Positions 37,401 through 51,474 of a stretch of 64,000 bases of DNA are shown here, piece after piece; position 1 is the first letter of the stretch, and each line of letters opens with the position of its first letter. Below the pieces are notes generated by a model. The model did no database searches, was not told the origin of the DNA, and worked only from the letters and a program-made list of their open reading frames with translations. This DNA is from Gymnogyps californianus (taxonomy: Eukaryota > Chordata > Aves > Accipitriformes > Cathartidae). The stretch spans positions 53,562,663 to 53,626,662 of the forward strand of contig NC_059500.1 in assembly GCF_018139145.2 (NCBI RefSeq), given 5' to 3'. The position numbers and the translations under genes are program-made.

Positions 37401-40400
37401 AAACATGTTTACAAGCGGTATTTGAGAAATACATTGTGCACAAGGGGATGTATTTTGGCATTTCTTCACAGACGACAAAACAGAACTGTTTGCATCACGC
37501 AGTTTCACTAATGCTGCTCGAAGCAGCTACCTCTCAAAGAAGCAGTGATTCTTTCCTTTGCACTGTCCCCGCTGTGCAGCCACTGGGCAAATTCATTTGA
37601 TTGGATCAGTGACATAAAACCCAGTAATATTCACTTAGTGAACATTAGTTTTTAGCTATATTAGGAAGCAAGAACACTTCACTGCACAGCCACACAACCA
37701 CTCAACTGAACGCAACTTAACTATCAGATGTACATAGTTGGGAAGTAAGGTAAGAGGAAGAAGCAGTGGTCACCTCATCTGGCAACAGCCCATACTGTCT
37801 TTTGGTCTCCAAAATCCATTTATCAACAGTGCCACCTGTGTGAATTCTCAGACACATTCTATTAAATCCCAGCCTACTACCTTTATTTGAACATTTCACA
37901 TTAAAAATACTCTGAAAAATATACTGTTAAGCAAGTCTAATCTTCAAACCATTCCCTGAGAAAGGAATAGCAAGTTTTAGACTATTATCTTCTTGACGAT
38001 CTCTTCAGCTAAGGAGACACTTTTAAGGAGAAAGTGATTATTTTTCTTGACCAGGTAGTACTTAGAACTTTTCTTCTCATTTCCTCAAAATATCCTATGC
38101 TTTCCAATGATAACTTGTCTTGCATGTTACTTACGCAGCACACAGGATGACTAAAGTTTTTGACCTCTATGACAACACAGCGATAACCTAATTTTCTTAA
38201 TACAATGTGTGTGTAAATACACACACATAGTTTTAAAGAAAATGCAGAATTGTGCATAAATAAATTATTTTTTGAAGGTTAATGCCAGTCTGGACTACAA
38301 ATGACAAATGAAACTCACCTGAAATAAGCAAGACTCTTTTAGTAAGGATAATGGCTACAGCAGGACAGAACATTTTAGACTGCTAGGCTATCACAGTCTT
38401 TCAAACAAAATGCCTCAGTTTTTTAAATTTTGTCTCCTCTCTTTATAAAAAGAAGGATCAGGAATACCTTTAGCCTTCATTGGGAACTGTTTCTCCTCAC
38501 ACTACTTTCAAGGTGAGCTTCTCTTGCTGTCTGCAACCCTGATTAGTCCTGAATAAACAGAATAGATGTGTAAGAAAAAGGTTTAAATAAAAAAAGTAAT
38601 CTTCTGACAATGAGAACTCCCCTTGTACTTAAAGACCTTCTCCTCGTGCACTTAAAGGCTTTTCAAAGCTTCTACAACATGAAATAATGCAGGAATAAAT
38701 GTTTTCCACTTGAGCAGGATGAGATTTGGGGTATGAACAAACATTTAAAAAAAAAAAGAAGTATTTCAAGTAGGATCTCTCCCAACTTTTCCCCCCTAAA
38801 CTGTTTTTTTTGTCTTGCGCTGTTCCCCATCTGTCCAAACAAAGTTTGTTGCCCAAATTCCTATTTTTGTATCTCTTTCAGCTAGCATGAGGCACCTATG
38901 CCCCTAACATGACTCAAACACTTCAGAAGCAGAAGCAAATACACTTGAAAAGGTAAAAAAGACAGCCTATCTTACAAATGCTTCTTAGGCAGAAACAGAA
39001 ACAAAAACAAAAACACAGGAATATTGAGCTGGCGGCATTTTAGTAGCATTTAACAGCGAACCTTCCATGTTGAAATGGAAGCTACCACTGACAGACCGAT
39101 ACAACTGAATTAGTCCAATTTACGCTCAGGAACACAGGCATGCAACAGGTGTCCCGGATCACTGAGATCAGTCCCCTTTTATTACAAGCTACCACATACA
39201 CTAATCTTTTCCTGGACTCCATCTATGATCTGAAGGTCTAAAATTACTGTGGTATTTTCCACAACAATGTTTATTTTTATGACATTTTACACAGTTTATG
39301 GAAGACTAACTGGCTAATGAGAGAGACATACTGACTGAGGCTTACAGGTATGGTAATGGCATATTCTTCTGTGCCTTTACCTTCAAAGCAGGCTGTTATC
39401 TCTTTGGGGTAAGGCATGTGCTTTTGTTAAATGCTTCTATGTAGTTTAGAACAACAGTAAGTGAATTTATTCTTGAAGACTAGAGGTCCTAATTAGTAGT
39501 AAGATTTGATAAAAGCATATGTAGTACACCAACACAAACTCTTTATTTAGATGCAACAGCATCAGCAACTTAAGGATGGAACCAGTAAGAACAGACATCT
39601 TACTAGATACTGAGGAAAATTAACACTGTTCTTAATTCTTCATGATGAAGAATGAAATGGACTACCCATCAGTAATTTTGTTTCTTAGAAATACATTACT
39701 CAGGTTTATTCTGTAAACAAAATTGCCTCTGTAACAGGCATCGATCTGCACACACTCTCTTCTTGTCATTCCTCCCATCTTCTCTTTTTGGTACAGGGAG
39801 TCTGCATGAATGCATCACTAGCAGCAACTACATAACTGAGTTCTCTACAAGAAACAAGGGTCAGCATACCCAGAGCACAAATGAGAGTGTCACCCTAGGA
39901 AAGCCACATTGATGATCATGCCTGCTTTGCCAGGCTATGTGCAACAAAGTTCACCTATTCAAAGCTGACTGTTTTGTCTGCACAAAACAGCTGTTGGTTC
40001 TACTCAACTGCAAAACCCCAACAGCATACAGGCTCCAGGATAGACAAATGATGAACATGCACATGGAAATGATACCTCAGAGAAACTAGTTGCTTTTAAG
40101 TACCCCTCCTAACTACCTACACATCAGTCTGCAGGCACAGTCAGGAGCTCCCCACACCCACAGTTTAGACACAGTGGGTTTCTGATTTCTTCATTACACA
40201 GTAATTACTGTAGGATCGCATCCAAGGACAGTATAGATTCTAAACACATGTAATAGCCAGTACTAATATTCTACAGATATCCAGAATGGTGGCATTCTTT
40301 AATTGTGCCAGATTAAAAGGATCTTGCAATTTAAGCTCTGCCTTAGCAGTCTTGCAACAGATTTAACAGATTTTCAAATCACCAGCATCCACGGAGACCA

Positions 40401-43400
40401 TCTCTAAGATGGCTGTATCCTTTGATCTTCCAGCTAGCAGCACAGAGACATAGGGACCATCCAAAGTAACTGGTCCCAAGCAAGTCGGACAATGCCTGTC
40501 CTATCCAACTTACTAAAAGCTATGCAATTTAAGAATAATACAGGAAAACTATAGTTTTCTAACCAAAATCAGAAGCACGTTGAATCTTCAAAACCTAGAT
40601 TAGGTCCTACAAGAAATCTTGTAATATAAAAAAAGCAAACAAAAAACCTGAAATCCACATGCAGGCTGTCATTCCCCCTGTAGAAGTGAAAGAAATCATG
40701 AAAGTCATCTTGCTGAAGAACAGAAGTAGCAAGCTGGTTGCCACAGGCTCTGAAGGTTAACATCAACTATCAGTTTTCTACTCCATTAACGATGAGGATC
40801 CCTCAGACGGCAGCATTTTCACCAAACCCAGAAGAAATATTAACTTTAGTAAAGTGCAAGGAGAGAAGCCTGGGAAACACACTGAAAGATGGTGTACTAA
40901 TATGGAAGCAAGGACTAACATAATAATCCTCAAGACCCATCAGACAAACAAAAGTATCAACCAAAGAGCTTCTTTTTGAAGAGGGACACTAATGGACAAC
41001 AAGAACCCTAATGTACTTGGAAACTCAAGTCCATCAGGTTAAAGTCTTCCTGTTCACCAACAATGACAAAGTTTATTTTAGTAAAATGAAACATTAGTAA
41101 GTGGGGGGGGGGGAATCTACTCTTAATAAATCTACTATTAGAAATACTCCAACGTCTGCCTGCATAGATCCAGGAACTTGGTAAAGCTTTTAGGAATCCT
41201 CACTAATAGTAATGGCCATCTGGCTATCTAAATTGCCAGATTCAGGCTGGGCATGTAACTCACTTATAGTGCATCCTACCTCACATTGCTTTTCAGACAG
41301 GCTCTTTACAGCATCAAAGAAAAGACATCCATGTAAATTCTTAGAGATCACAAAAACATCCAACACATATCCCACACACAACAGACGCAGACTTCACTAT
41401 AATCTCTTGGGCTGAGAAACAAAAAGATCTCAGACTGCTTCCAGATCTGAAAGAGTTCAGAGGGCATCACTCCACAGCTTGTATTAAGCATGAAGTAAAC
41501 AGATGATCCCTCTTGCTAAAGTACCTGGTTCCGTAGCATAAATAGCCACAAACAGTGTACTTTATGATACACCATGTAGATATTACCTCAAGGTTTAATT
41601 TAAACTTCTCTGTTGATTGATATAAAACCTGAGAGAGGCATCATCAGCCAAACATGATGGCCCTGAAAAAAAGTTACCTACACTTGAGCCATACTAAATC
41701 TACACTTGCATATAGGTAGGCATACTGACATTTCTCAGGCTGCAGAAACGTCCAGCCTTCCTGTGACTACCGTTGAGAGCCTTCTTAAATGGAAGGCCTT
41801 CATTACAAATCACTTAAACAGGAAAAGGAAGGAAAAGACAGCATTTGTTTGTAGATCAGTACATCTTTCCACCACTTCAGGGAAGAGCTAACCATCAGGA
41901 ACATAACACTCACAGAGTGAGAGAACTGTCTCCCTGAAACTAAGTAGACTATATCCAGTGCTGCACAAGCAACAAATGTGAAACAGAGTAAGTTAAGAGG
42001 AAAGGGCAAACTTTCATGTGACACAGCACTGTAAGACATGTCCTTATGGTGCCACATTAAGCTACTGAAGTGTCCTGCTCCTCATCTAGAACTGATTCTT
42101 AAGCAAGCTGCAGTGGAGACTCTACCTACAGTTATCTCAGTTAACTTTAGGATCTATGCATGTGTTGGATTCCTCATGAGTACTTTCAAATAGGGATTCA
42201 GCTTTCTTCTGTTCAAGACAGGTTCACATCATCTTCTTCTGTATTAAGAGACAGCTGCTTGGAGCAGAAGTGTATGATAGCAGTGTATGAAACTTGATAG
42301 CACACCCTTGACTTAAAAGTTTTTAATGGCTCTTTGCGATACCAACAAATACAAAGGTGAAATTGAAATACAGTGAATAAAGTGGCAGAAGGGGAGGAAG
42401 ATGACACTGGCAGAAACAGGAACATACCTGTAAACAATGCTGCCTCCAGGGAAAAGGCTGCATTCAGGAACTGAATGCAGAAGATGGACTATCACGCAAA
42501 AGCTATATAGCCACAACTGGATGCCAAGAGAGTTGGTCCTGACTGAAGGTCAGCATTGATAAAACTGATACTTCGGGCTCTTCCTCACTGATTAAGATAG
42601 GGCTCTTAAACAAGCACCACAAGCCTTTTAAACCCTTGAGATTATCACGAACTGTGACTCCAGTTTAATCTGGAACTGAGAAGTTCTGTTCCTCCAAATG
42701 GCACTAGGTTTTCTATAAGCAAAACCATCTCTCTGCAGAAATATGTGGGCCTTACAACTATTACAGCAATTTACTTAAATGCTAGGCATACAGTCGTGGG
42801 GTGGGGGGAAGGGAGGGCGAAACCACAACAGAAACAACTCAGCTATCCTGTTCCCTACAAAATCAAGGAGCGATATGTAGTATGTCCTATCTGTAACAGT
42901 CACAGCTGGTAGGAGAGCTCTGTTTAGCCATAAGGTAGTTACCCTTTGAAACTACCATAACTAAGCTCTTGCCCAGAAAAGTTAACTTCTCTTAATCGTG
43001 CTCTTTGCTAGAACAGCTCTGTATATTTTTCCCCTTCACATTCACTGTAACTACACTATTTAAACAAGAAGTGGAAAGAAGAGAGGAACAAATGAAAACT
43101 CAGTCCCTCAGAGGTACACTCTTAGGAAACAAAGGATTAGAAGAAAGTGGGTTTTTCCAAACCTAAAACTGCAAAACAAAGTGTTTAAGTTTTGCACAGG
43201 ACTTGTAATATGTAAATCTAGCAGCACCACTACTAAACCCAGCTTTCTCACTTAATGGAAGGACAAGTCCTGCTTCATCCTTTAAGAACAGCTGTTCTTT
43301 GGAGAACATAGTGAACTAAAAGGTACCTTGTTGAGAAAGAATTAATGGGACTTGATGGGACTGTCAAATGTTTCCAGCTAGAAAACTAAAGCCAGATGAA

Positions 43401-46400
43401 CATCAGATCTGTTAATGCTGTTCTAACTACTCTCAAAGAATCAGATGTGGAACATATAAACAAGCCAGCACAGACCCAGCCTCCTCAATGCACAGCCCCA
43501 AGTCTACATAGAACCACTGGCTAGGGCAGCTTTATCCCTCATTGAAACTGGTGGAGGGAAGGTAAATACACCACAATTTCTGTACACATTTTGGATGAAA
43601 ATTCTTAATTAGTTCTTCACGCTCTTTGACAGATTTTCTTACCACCCCCAAAAAACTTCAAAGTAGAGAGAAGTGTGCTCCAGTATAAATTAGTAAGGCA
43701 ATTAAGGCTAAAGGTGAACTTTCCTGACAAGCACAGTCTAAGAGAAAATTACTGAGGTGAAGCTTCACTTTTGGATAAAATTCCCAGATACACAGTTCTG
43801 AGACAGACAGTGTCAAACAACACAACTCAGTCCTGAATCTATGAATACAGTGTAAATACCCATGGGACGGCTAAGAAAAGTAAGGAAAGAACAGTTTCAG
43901 GCCTTCACCTGAGTCAAGACATGGATCTGTGTGTTTTGGAGACAGCAAGGCAAGACAGGCCTGCCCCAGAGGACTTTGTTGCAAGAACTGGGCCTATGAT
44001 GGTGGAAGACCTGGTCCTAAGATGGGGTTGCACAGACTTCCAATATCTCCTACATAAACATCGCTATTGGCATTACTGGTTCCAGCCATCGGCGGGGGGC
44101 GGGAAGGAACGAAAGGATGTTGCTTGAACTTTTCTTTTTTTTGTGGGGGGTTAGACTAAGTCTGCCACAACATGTGGTACAGTAAAGTATATTTACTGTT
44201 CATCACACTGAAGCCTCAGATCAGAGTCAAGGTGCTGGAGTAGACCAATTCAATGCACTACAGGTGACCTATCCCTCAGCTATAACCTTCTTTTTGGTGA
44301 ATTTTTTTCCAAACTGGAAGGATATAACAGGCAGAGAGGGAGAACCAGTCTGGAAACTGAGCATCAATGACGATTTGAGTAGTTGTGGACCTGTGTCCAC
44401 CTCTGACACATAGTCCTTCCAATGTGTTCAAGTAATTTTGATGGCTTTACAGGCACCAGGCTTATGTCATCCATTTGTAAGCCATTTTTATTCTGTTTCA
44501 GATAACAGCAACCATTTTCATGTCTTGTAAGAGTATATCTGTTGTAGGCAAGGCAGAGCTGAAATTGTGCCACCCAAGAGAATCATCATCTTTAGGGGAT
44601 AAAAGGGAAAAGAGCTTCTCCAAAACAACACAGCAAGGACAGACTAGTGAATGCCAAGAACACCTGGCAGCAAAATGCACAGTCCAAACCTAAAGAGCAA
44701 AACACCCAGGGACAGGTAACTCTGCAGAAGAATATAGTACTAGCAGTAAAAGATGAACCTTGAAGAACAGGAGTGAAGAGATAAGTTAGATGAAACAATT
44801 TCTGGAGCAGGGAACAACTGTGTGGCAAAGCACACTGTGACCTCCCTATTTATCCACATCAAGCATAGAGGTGGCAGGATACATGTGTGGTCTACAGACA
44901 CCAGAGGTAAACACTAATGTATGAAAATAAAATGGTATGAGTGCACATGTAGCCACCATATGAATATACGTTAGGTAACACTAGAAGAAAAAAGTGAGAC
45001 CTTGAAAGATTTGTATCAGTAACATTCATCAAAAACCCAACCACTGATAAATGTGCAAGTCTCACTTTCCAGAAAGCCTTCCAGAAGTTCTTCCAAAAGC
45101 TCAAACCTCCAGTACCTTAGACTAATCAGTTAAATAACTGTGACTTCAGTGACTACCTTGCAACATTGTGTTTCTGTGCCTTACCTGATTTTGTTGGCTA
45201 AGAATTGCTATACATAATCATATAGTAAGAGTAAAAAGACTGTCTCCACCTGCTGAAGGGGAGCAGCTAGATCCTGAAGTACACACAGAGGTCAATCTTT
45301 TTTTTTCTTTAGTATGACTATGCCAAAGAAAAGTCAGACCAGTTGTGAAACATGTTCTACTCTGTACTTTTAACTCACAAAAAACCAACAACATCTACAA
45401 AAAAGGAACATAATTTCACTCCAACAGTTACAAATACTGTTTCTCAGAAATGTTTGCCCACAGCTAACTTACATATACACACGGTATTGTAAAATCAGGT
45501 AATCTTAAAGCCAGGTCTTTGAAATCACACCACAACAGACATGTGATTTCAAGACAAAATATTTTCATTTTGATTGACTAAGTTATTTTCATGTATATCT
45601 TGCAATATTCAATGAAATATTCACATTTCTACTTCCACCTTTGTAATCCTCTAACATTTTAAGTAGAAGGCTTACACAGTTGCAGATATAGAATCTGAAC
45701 TCAGAGTTTAAAAAGTGCATTAAGTTGTATCTGCTACTAGTAAGAGCAACAAAAAGTGCTCTATGTAAGTCAGATTCACAGTTACATATTAAAATAACTA
45801 AAGCTGAAATAGCTGTTCTAAAAACATATTTTGGAAATCTACATTTAGTTAATACTGAATATACTTTGCATCCTTCTACTTTAATCTTACATTGCACTAA
45901 CTACAGTATTTTTACTAATCTCAGTACCAAAAATTAAAAATCCTCAGCTCATTTAAAGTTTTATTTGTTTAGAAGCTTAACTTAATGCTTTAACAGATGT
46001 TATTTAAAAAAAAAAAATCCAGATCAGTTTCTCAAGCAAATGAAGTGGTGCAAAACCTGTTCATAAATAAGAAACCCCTCGAAACTCAGGGTTTCCCACC
46101 CACACATTGCAGGCTCTGGAATTTTACTACAGAAACAAACAAACAGAAAAAACCCACAACCCACCCTTAATGCCCTCTCTCCAGTTCAGAATCAATTTCA
46201 TGCCCTCAGTCACAAAGTTCCCTATAACAAACCTTTACTGTAAGTGCAGACCTGCAATTTTGTGCACGATTGTTCTATTTGGAATAAAATTGATCCAAAT
46301 CAAGTAACAAAAATTGCTCTCATGAGAGTTTTCCTTCAGCTCCAATGAGAGGAATTGAATATACACAGCAAATAGTTAAAAAAATTAAAACAATACTTTA

Positions 46401-46706
46401 CTTGGAAAAACCCACAGTAAAAATTTGGTTATATAGTTTCTTTTTCTTATATAAGAAGGATGGATTTTAAGTTTCATAAAGACAAAGAAATTAATACTTG
46501 ACAAGTATTTAGGCATGAAAAATATCATTACTCCCCATGGATTCACTATATCCAACTGAAAAGTGTTATAAATTTTTTAATAATTTTTTCTTGGTTGCAA
46601 TATTGAACTTGCTTTCTTTGATTCCAAGCTTCTTCAAGAAATTCTTGGTTTATACAAACCAAATAACAATATGTGATGTCCTCAAAATAGTATCAGGAGC
46701 ACTTAC

Positions 46707-46969
46707 TCATCATACTTGATATGATAAATAGCTTCTTCATCAGTGTCCATACAGTCTGAGTAAGATGTGGATGGTGTACTGTCCAAATTATTTGTATTTT
46801 CTCTAGAATGATCTTGACTTAAGTTTCCATTAGTCCTTTTGTAAGTGTTACCACTCTTTCCTTGAGCTTTACCATTCTTATGTCCCTTTGTTGCTCGGGT
46901 AACATTTTCTATGTGAGCTTCAAACCAGGCTCCAATGCTGACATCACGGGCATCCACCAATTCGTTTAT
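46707..46969 (-). CDS. UHRF2: UHRF2 exon 3: first Tudor subdomain of the tandem Tudor module
   Basis: This 263-base exon enters in phase 0 after TTTTCCTTTTAG and leaves with two bases of a glutamate codon before GTAAGTG. The translation starts INELVDARDVSIGAWFEAHI, which is the first Tudor barrel. The phenylalanine of AWFEA corresponds to an aromatic-cage residue that binds trimethylated lysine 9 of histone H3 in UHRF1. A hydrophilic lysine/asparagine/serine-rich insert follows, carrying KRTNGN and STPSTS, which is diagnostic of UHRF2 rather than UHRF1. The exon ends in YHIKYDE, supplying the two tyrosines equivalent to the other cage residues. The preserved cage implies the histone-reading function is retained. 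The domain is completed by exon 4, nearly 16 kb downstream in the transcript direction. Confidence 0.96.
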
Positions 46970-49900
46970 CTAAAAGGAAAATTCAATAATTAATTTATGC
47001 TTATTTTATATAATCGCAATTAAGAAAAAAATAAACTACTTACTATGCTAATACTTAACTTCGTTATCAGTAAAACAATCAACTCTAGTAACTAGTTGAG
47101 CTTGAGCAAGTTCAAGTAACATGCAGTCATGAATACGTTGCACTTTCAGTATTTTATTACTCTTTCCTCATTAAAATCTAGTATGAATATAGTCTATATG
47201 TAATTTTAAAAAGCAAGGCTAGATTTCTTTTTTTTTTCCCTCCAAACCTGAAAGTTAGCTTAATCTCTTTCATTATCCTTTCCTCTTGCTTCACCAATTA
47301 TTCTTTATGGCTGAAATAAGCATACACAGCATTAAAATACTAGCTCACAACCAAGGGGTTTAAAGTCTTTCCTGAGCCTCCAACTTGGAATTATTATTTA
47401 ACCTTCTATCTTTCTGGCCTGCAAGATTTTTTTAACCCTTCAAGACTCAAGCAGAGATAGGAAGGAAACTAGTCTAACAAGGTTGCCACCACAGCCAAAA
47501 TCTTACAGCTGTAAGAAATGGAACTATCTCCCAGAATTTCTCACTTCTGTACTCACAATAATACTGGTATTAAGCAACCAAACCACTTTACTATTCTAAA
47601 TCATGTTTCATTTTCTCAAGTCTTCAGCTAATTAAGCAGATGTTCCTTTAATAATACTGAGAACACTGAAAAAAAAATTTAAGGAAAACTTCATCAACAG
47701 TACACCAACTATAACAAAATTATAACAGAACTATTGCACACCCACACCATAGAAAACATCTATAATAAACAATATTAGATACTTAGACATATATATGTAT
47801 ATATATGGTTTAAGCTACAGCCTTTGTCAAGTACCAACATAGTGGCAGACAGATACTTACTCTTACTAACCCCAAAGGCTAGTTCCTATAAACTGAACCA
47901 TCTCATTGTACTTTCAAAGGAGCAAGCCAAAAAACACACTCAGTAACTTTTAGTATTTAGAGTGAAGCAGTCCTTAGGTATCTGAAAGTGCAATTGACAG
48001 CAGTTTGAGCTAACAAGGTTATCCCGAGAAAGCAGTATTTTGTATTTTACTTTTCATTCACCTTCTTAAAATAACCTCCAAAACTCAATCCCTTATTTTT
48101 CCTCCCATGTAAAATACCAACATGTATTTTTTTAATTTTTATTCTACGATCTACAGTATTCAAAGTACAGGTTTTTACCAGGATGAAAATTTCAGCTGCA
48201 TAATAAACAAATCAGAGACCGACAGCCTCATTTTAAATCTATCAATCTATAAACATAAACACTGGATTCTGGCACTTCTAGAATGAATCCTCATGAAGGC
48301 ATCCCTACACAGCCTTACACATTTGAATTAGTTGTAGCTCAAAGTGCTTCTTTACTTCTTCCTCTCAAAAACAGTTGAGCAAGACACACACTACTAAGGA
48401 TTCCCCCATCTGCTGCTACTTCTTGCAACCAGTTATGGAAGTGCCAGAGAAGCCACGTTAGCCAAGTCAAAAATCATCATCAGATCCAGAACAAAAAAAA
48501 ATTTAAAAAATAAAATAAAAAAGTCAGTGCAAACTCCCTTAATCATTCCTCTCCAATGCATCCTTCCATAATTTGACATGCATACTTACACAACAGACTT
48601 CCCACCCTTGCAGAGAGTAAGGACAAATAATTACCACCACAGACTACTGAGGAACATTAGACAACTATTTTATGTTAGTGGCGTCTGGTTTAACAACTGA
48701 ATTATTAGTAGCTCTTTGTGAACAGTATTAAACAAATACTGATTTTAATTACAGATTCAGTTTGTGTGGTTTTTATTCCAAGCTAGTTAAGAGTTCTCGG
48801 CTAAAATGTTTTTACTACAGCCAGAGATTTTTGGATGAAAAGTTAGGAAGACTGCGTGAGAATCAGACAGGGAAACATGCACATGCTTCTGAATGAGCTT
48901 TGTTTTTTCTAACATCATTCCTGCATGCCCAACTGGTGCTACTGTAACTCCTCTCTTGTAACCTGTCTTGTATTCCTCCTTTTGGCATTGGAGATCAGCC
49001 ACGGGTACCCTGCTTAGCCAAGGTGGTGTCCTTCACACATGCTGAGTCCAACTTGGAATGGACCCCCAGCTCTTAAACAGGACACCACTAATAATTCTCA
49101 GTAACAACGAACAGGAGTTGAACATAATTCCAACCACTACTAGTCCTTCAGAGCCCATGTAAATACCAGATGTCAGGTACAATGCTGGAATATAAAACAA
49201 GCTAAAGCATTCTGATTTACATAATATACAATGACCACACAGAGGAACTCTGTTTAAATCACTATTTTAACCATCTAACAATAATTTAATTATTATTAAC
49301 TATTATTTCCAATATCAACTCTACCACTTTTTTTTTTTTTTAAGTTACAGGTTCCATACTGGCTGCCCTTCTTTTTGGTAGTTGAAATCAGAAAGAGAAA
49401 GGAGGGCACAGAGGCCGAGACTATACATAGCGTGGAGTAACACGTATCTTGTTAAGTCTAGCTCTGGATGCAGATCCAGTGAGGCACAGGACTTTGCTCA
49501 GACAGATAAAATTGTAACAAACTATTCCTTCCTATAACTAGACAATTCCTTATTGTTTGACAAACAAGCAAATGCAAAATCATTAAATACATCCATCTGT
49601 TTAGCCATCTAACATAGCTTAGTTTATGGCCTTTTAAATTGACTTTTATTAAACAAGTTTACTATCTTTGAATTACATTATTGGCTAAAAATATATTCTT
49701 AAAAGTTTCCTGATTCTGTAAGCAGAAATCCTCTATACGTTCCTACTGTCATCTACAAATAGCAAAGAATGCAGTGACTGTACCTTTATTTTTCTCTCCA
49801 TATATTAAAAACATATGGTTCACTGAAAAAGTAATCAATTCACAGGTAATGAAGGAGAAAGCGTTAGGTCCCTGGTATTAGAGATCGCAAAAATTCCAGC

Positions 49901-51234
49901 TGACTCAACAGAATAGGTTTCCTTCAGTACATTTGCCAATATCACCATTCCCTGTTCTATTTTCTGTTTTAATCTTGAACAAAACAGCTAAGAGACTACC
50001 TGATATAATTTTTAGCATTCTTGAAAATACACATTTTAGTACTCCTTTCCTTTGATCAACTGATCTTCTGCAGCCTCCCATCTCCCCAGTATTCTCCCCA
50101 TTCTCTCTCGTATTACCTTTTACACTCATTAATTGTAAAGCATCAGAACTGAAGAACTGTTTTTTTTCCCCACTGTAATAAATGGAGTTAGAAGAAAAAA
50201 AGGAAGCACACAAGCTTGTGTCTCCATATTCAAGCTACTGATTTTTTGACTCCCTGATTCCTCGGAGAATAAAAGTCACTGCACAGAATCCTACAGGAAC
50301 ACAGAGTAAGTAACTTACCACTTGTCCTTAATACCTGAAACATTAAGTAATAGTCTACATGAAACTAAGACAGCTTCCCATCAGGATGACAGGTCTAAAT
50401 AACAGCGTTCCTCTAACTGAAATTAACTTGTATATATATGGCAGCCCCAACCTCCTTTTACTTCTCTGTAATTTTGGACATTTTCCAGCAAAAGAATTAC
50501 TGTTACAGATATTTCTTATTCAAGAGAAACACCCAAACAGGAGGTAAAATGCTACCATTCCCTATATATACACATCCTACTAAATATTCAATGAGCTAGC
50601 AATCTGGAAACTGCCCATTTTCTGTTAAATTAAACTCCTGGTACTCCGATGTAATCCTACATGACAATATCGAAAAATTCAATGAGGTACAAAACTAACA
50701 ATGAATATGATATACGTGATTCCTAAAAAACCTGTAATAACACAGCAATCATTACATCACATACAATTTAAAGAAATTTTGTATTTCCATAGTTTATCTA
50801 GTTCTAATGCACTACTGAAACATTACTATTAAAACAAATATTTGGCAAGCTTGAAAAAAATAAGTAGGGAAAAAGCTACACTTTTCCACAGATTTTTTTT
50901 ATTAGCTGCTTCTGCTCACAAAAAGTATTTCTGTTTCACAGGTACTCCAAACTTTTTGGACAACATGTTTAGGACAACACAATGTGTCAGAGTTTATGAA
51001 CCCTCCTGAAACCTGCAACACCGGTGAGCCTGGTACAGAGATGCTTTCATGACTCTGCAAGAGTCACCTTACACAAAGTCAATTTGGCCTATGTCAAATT
51101 GGGGAATTACGTCAAATAATGAAAGAAAGCAATGAGGATACACACTTTTACACAATAAAACAATAAACTTTTTTAACAATAAATTAAAGCCACAAGTGCG
51201 AGGCAAGTTTCCAGCTTTTAAAGTCCGTACATAC
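46970..51234 (-). other. UHRF2: UHRF2 intron 2
   Basis: A 4.27 kb intron, GTATGT donor to CTTTTAG acceptor. It is unique-looking AT-rich sequence with a TA-rich palindromic patch near 47789..47806, a T run near 49329..49341 and no recognised transposon or RNA gene. Confidence 0.85.
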
Positions 51235-51474
51235 CTTGTACAATCCAATGCCAGGATCAATGAGAAATGAGCGAGATGTAGATGGCTGACTGGGTGATCC
51301 ACTATTTGTTTTTTTGACTTTGTTCTTGCAGTTGGAAACAGCACAGGGATTGACTTCTCCATCCCGATCTGCCACAGAAGCAGTGGTAGGAGCTTCAGAT
51401 TCAGAACGTATCAAAAGCTGAACTATGTCATTTAGTCCAACATTGTAGTCAAATAAAGTGTGTCCATCTTCTAG
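51235..51474 (-). CDS. UHRF2: UHRF2 exon 2: C-terminal half of ubiquitin-like domain plus linker
   Basis: This 240-base exon gives exactly 80 codons in phase 0 at both ends. The acceptor is a pyrimidine tract ending TGACAG and the donor is CAAG|GTATGT. The translation opens with LEDGHTLFDYNVGLND, the last beta strands of the N-terminal ubiquitin-like domain, followed by an IVQLLIRS strand. It continues into a low-complexity acidic then lysine/serine/proline-rich linker (NKVKKTNSGSPSQPSTS) and ends with DPGIGLYK at the approach to the first Tudor fold. In UHRF proteins the ubiquitin-like domain helps recruit the E2 enzyme and stimulates ligase activity. The linker is the most divergent part of the family and shows clear differences from mammals, as expected. 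The preceding half of the domain and the initiator methionine lie on an upstream exon that I could not find up to position 64000. Confidence 0.95.

Larger units (their letters stand above)
30759..46706 (-). other. UHRF2: UHRF2 intron 3
   Basis: A 15.9 kb intron between GTAAGTG (46706 downward) and TTTTCAAG. It is mainly AT-rich sequence without recognised transposons. Notable are 19 T at 31619..31637, a G run at 33581..33591, a perfect 15-base tandem pair at 34041..34070, the 22-base G run at 34464..34485, another G run at 41103..41113, and a slightly GC-richer patch near 43880..44140. Frames of 60-114 codons occur on both strands but overlap each other and carry no known domain, so I do not call genes here. 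Confidence 0.85.
8514..51474 (-). other. UHRF2: UHRF2 gene, internal part (coding exons 2-5 and introns 2-4)
   Basis: Four minus-strand exons translate to consecutive pieces of UHRF2 in the correct order: second half of the ubiquitin-like domain, linker, tandem Tudor domain, and the start of the pre-PHD linker. Joining phases are 0 (exon 2/3), 2 (exon 3/4), 2 (exon 4/5) and 1 (exit of exon 5), and every junction uses AG acceptors and GT donors. UHRF2 rather than the paralogue UHRF1 is indicated by the serine/asparagine-rich insert with RTNGN and PSTS motifs between the two Tudor halves. Introns are 4,265, 15,948 and 21,916 bases. The ATG/UBL exon and the PHD, SRA and RING exons are not in the window, so intron 1 exceeds 12.5 kb and intron 5 exceeds 8.5 kb. 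No stop or frameshift is seen in the 832 coding bases, so the locus looks functional. Confidence 0.95.
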
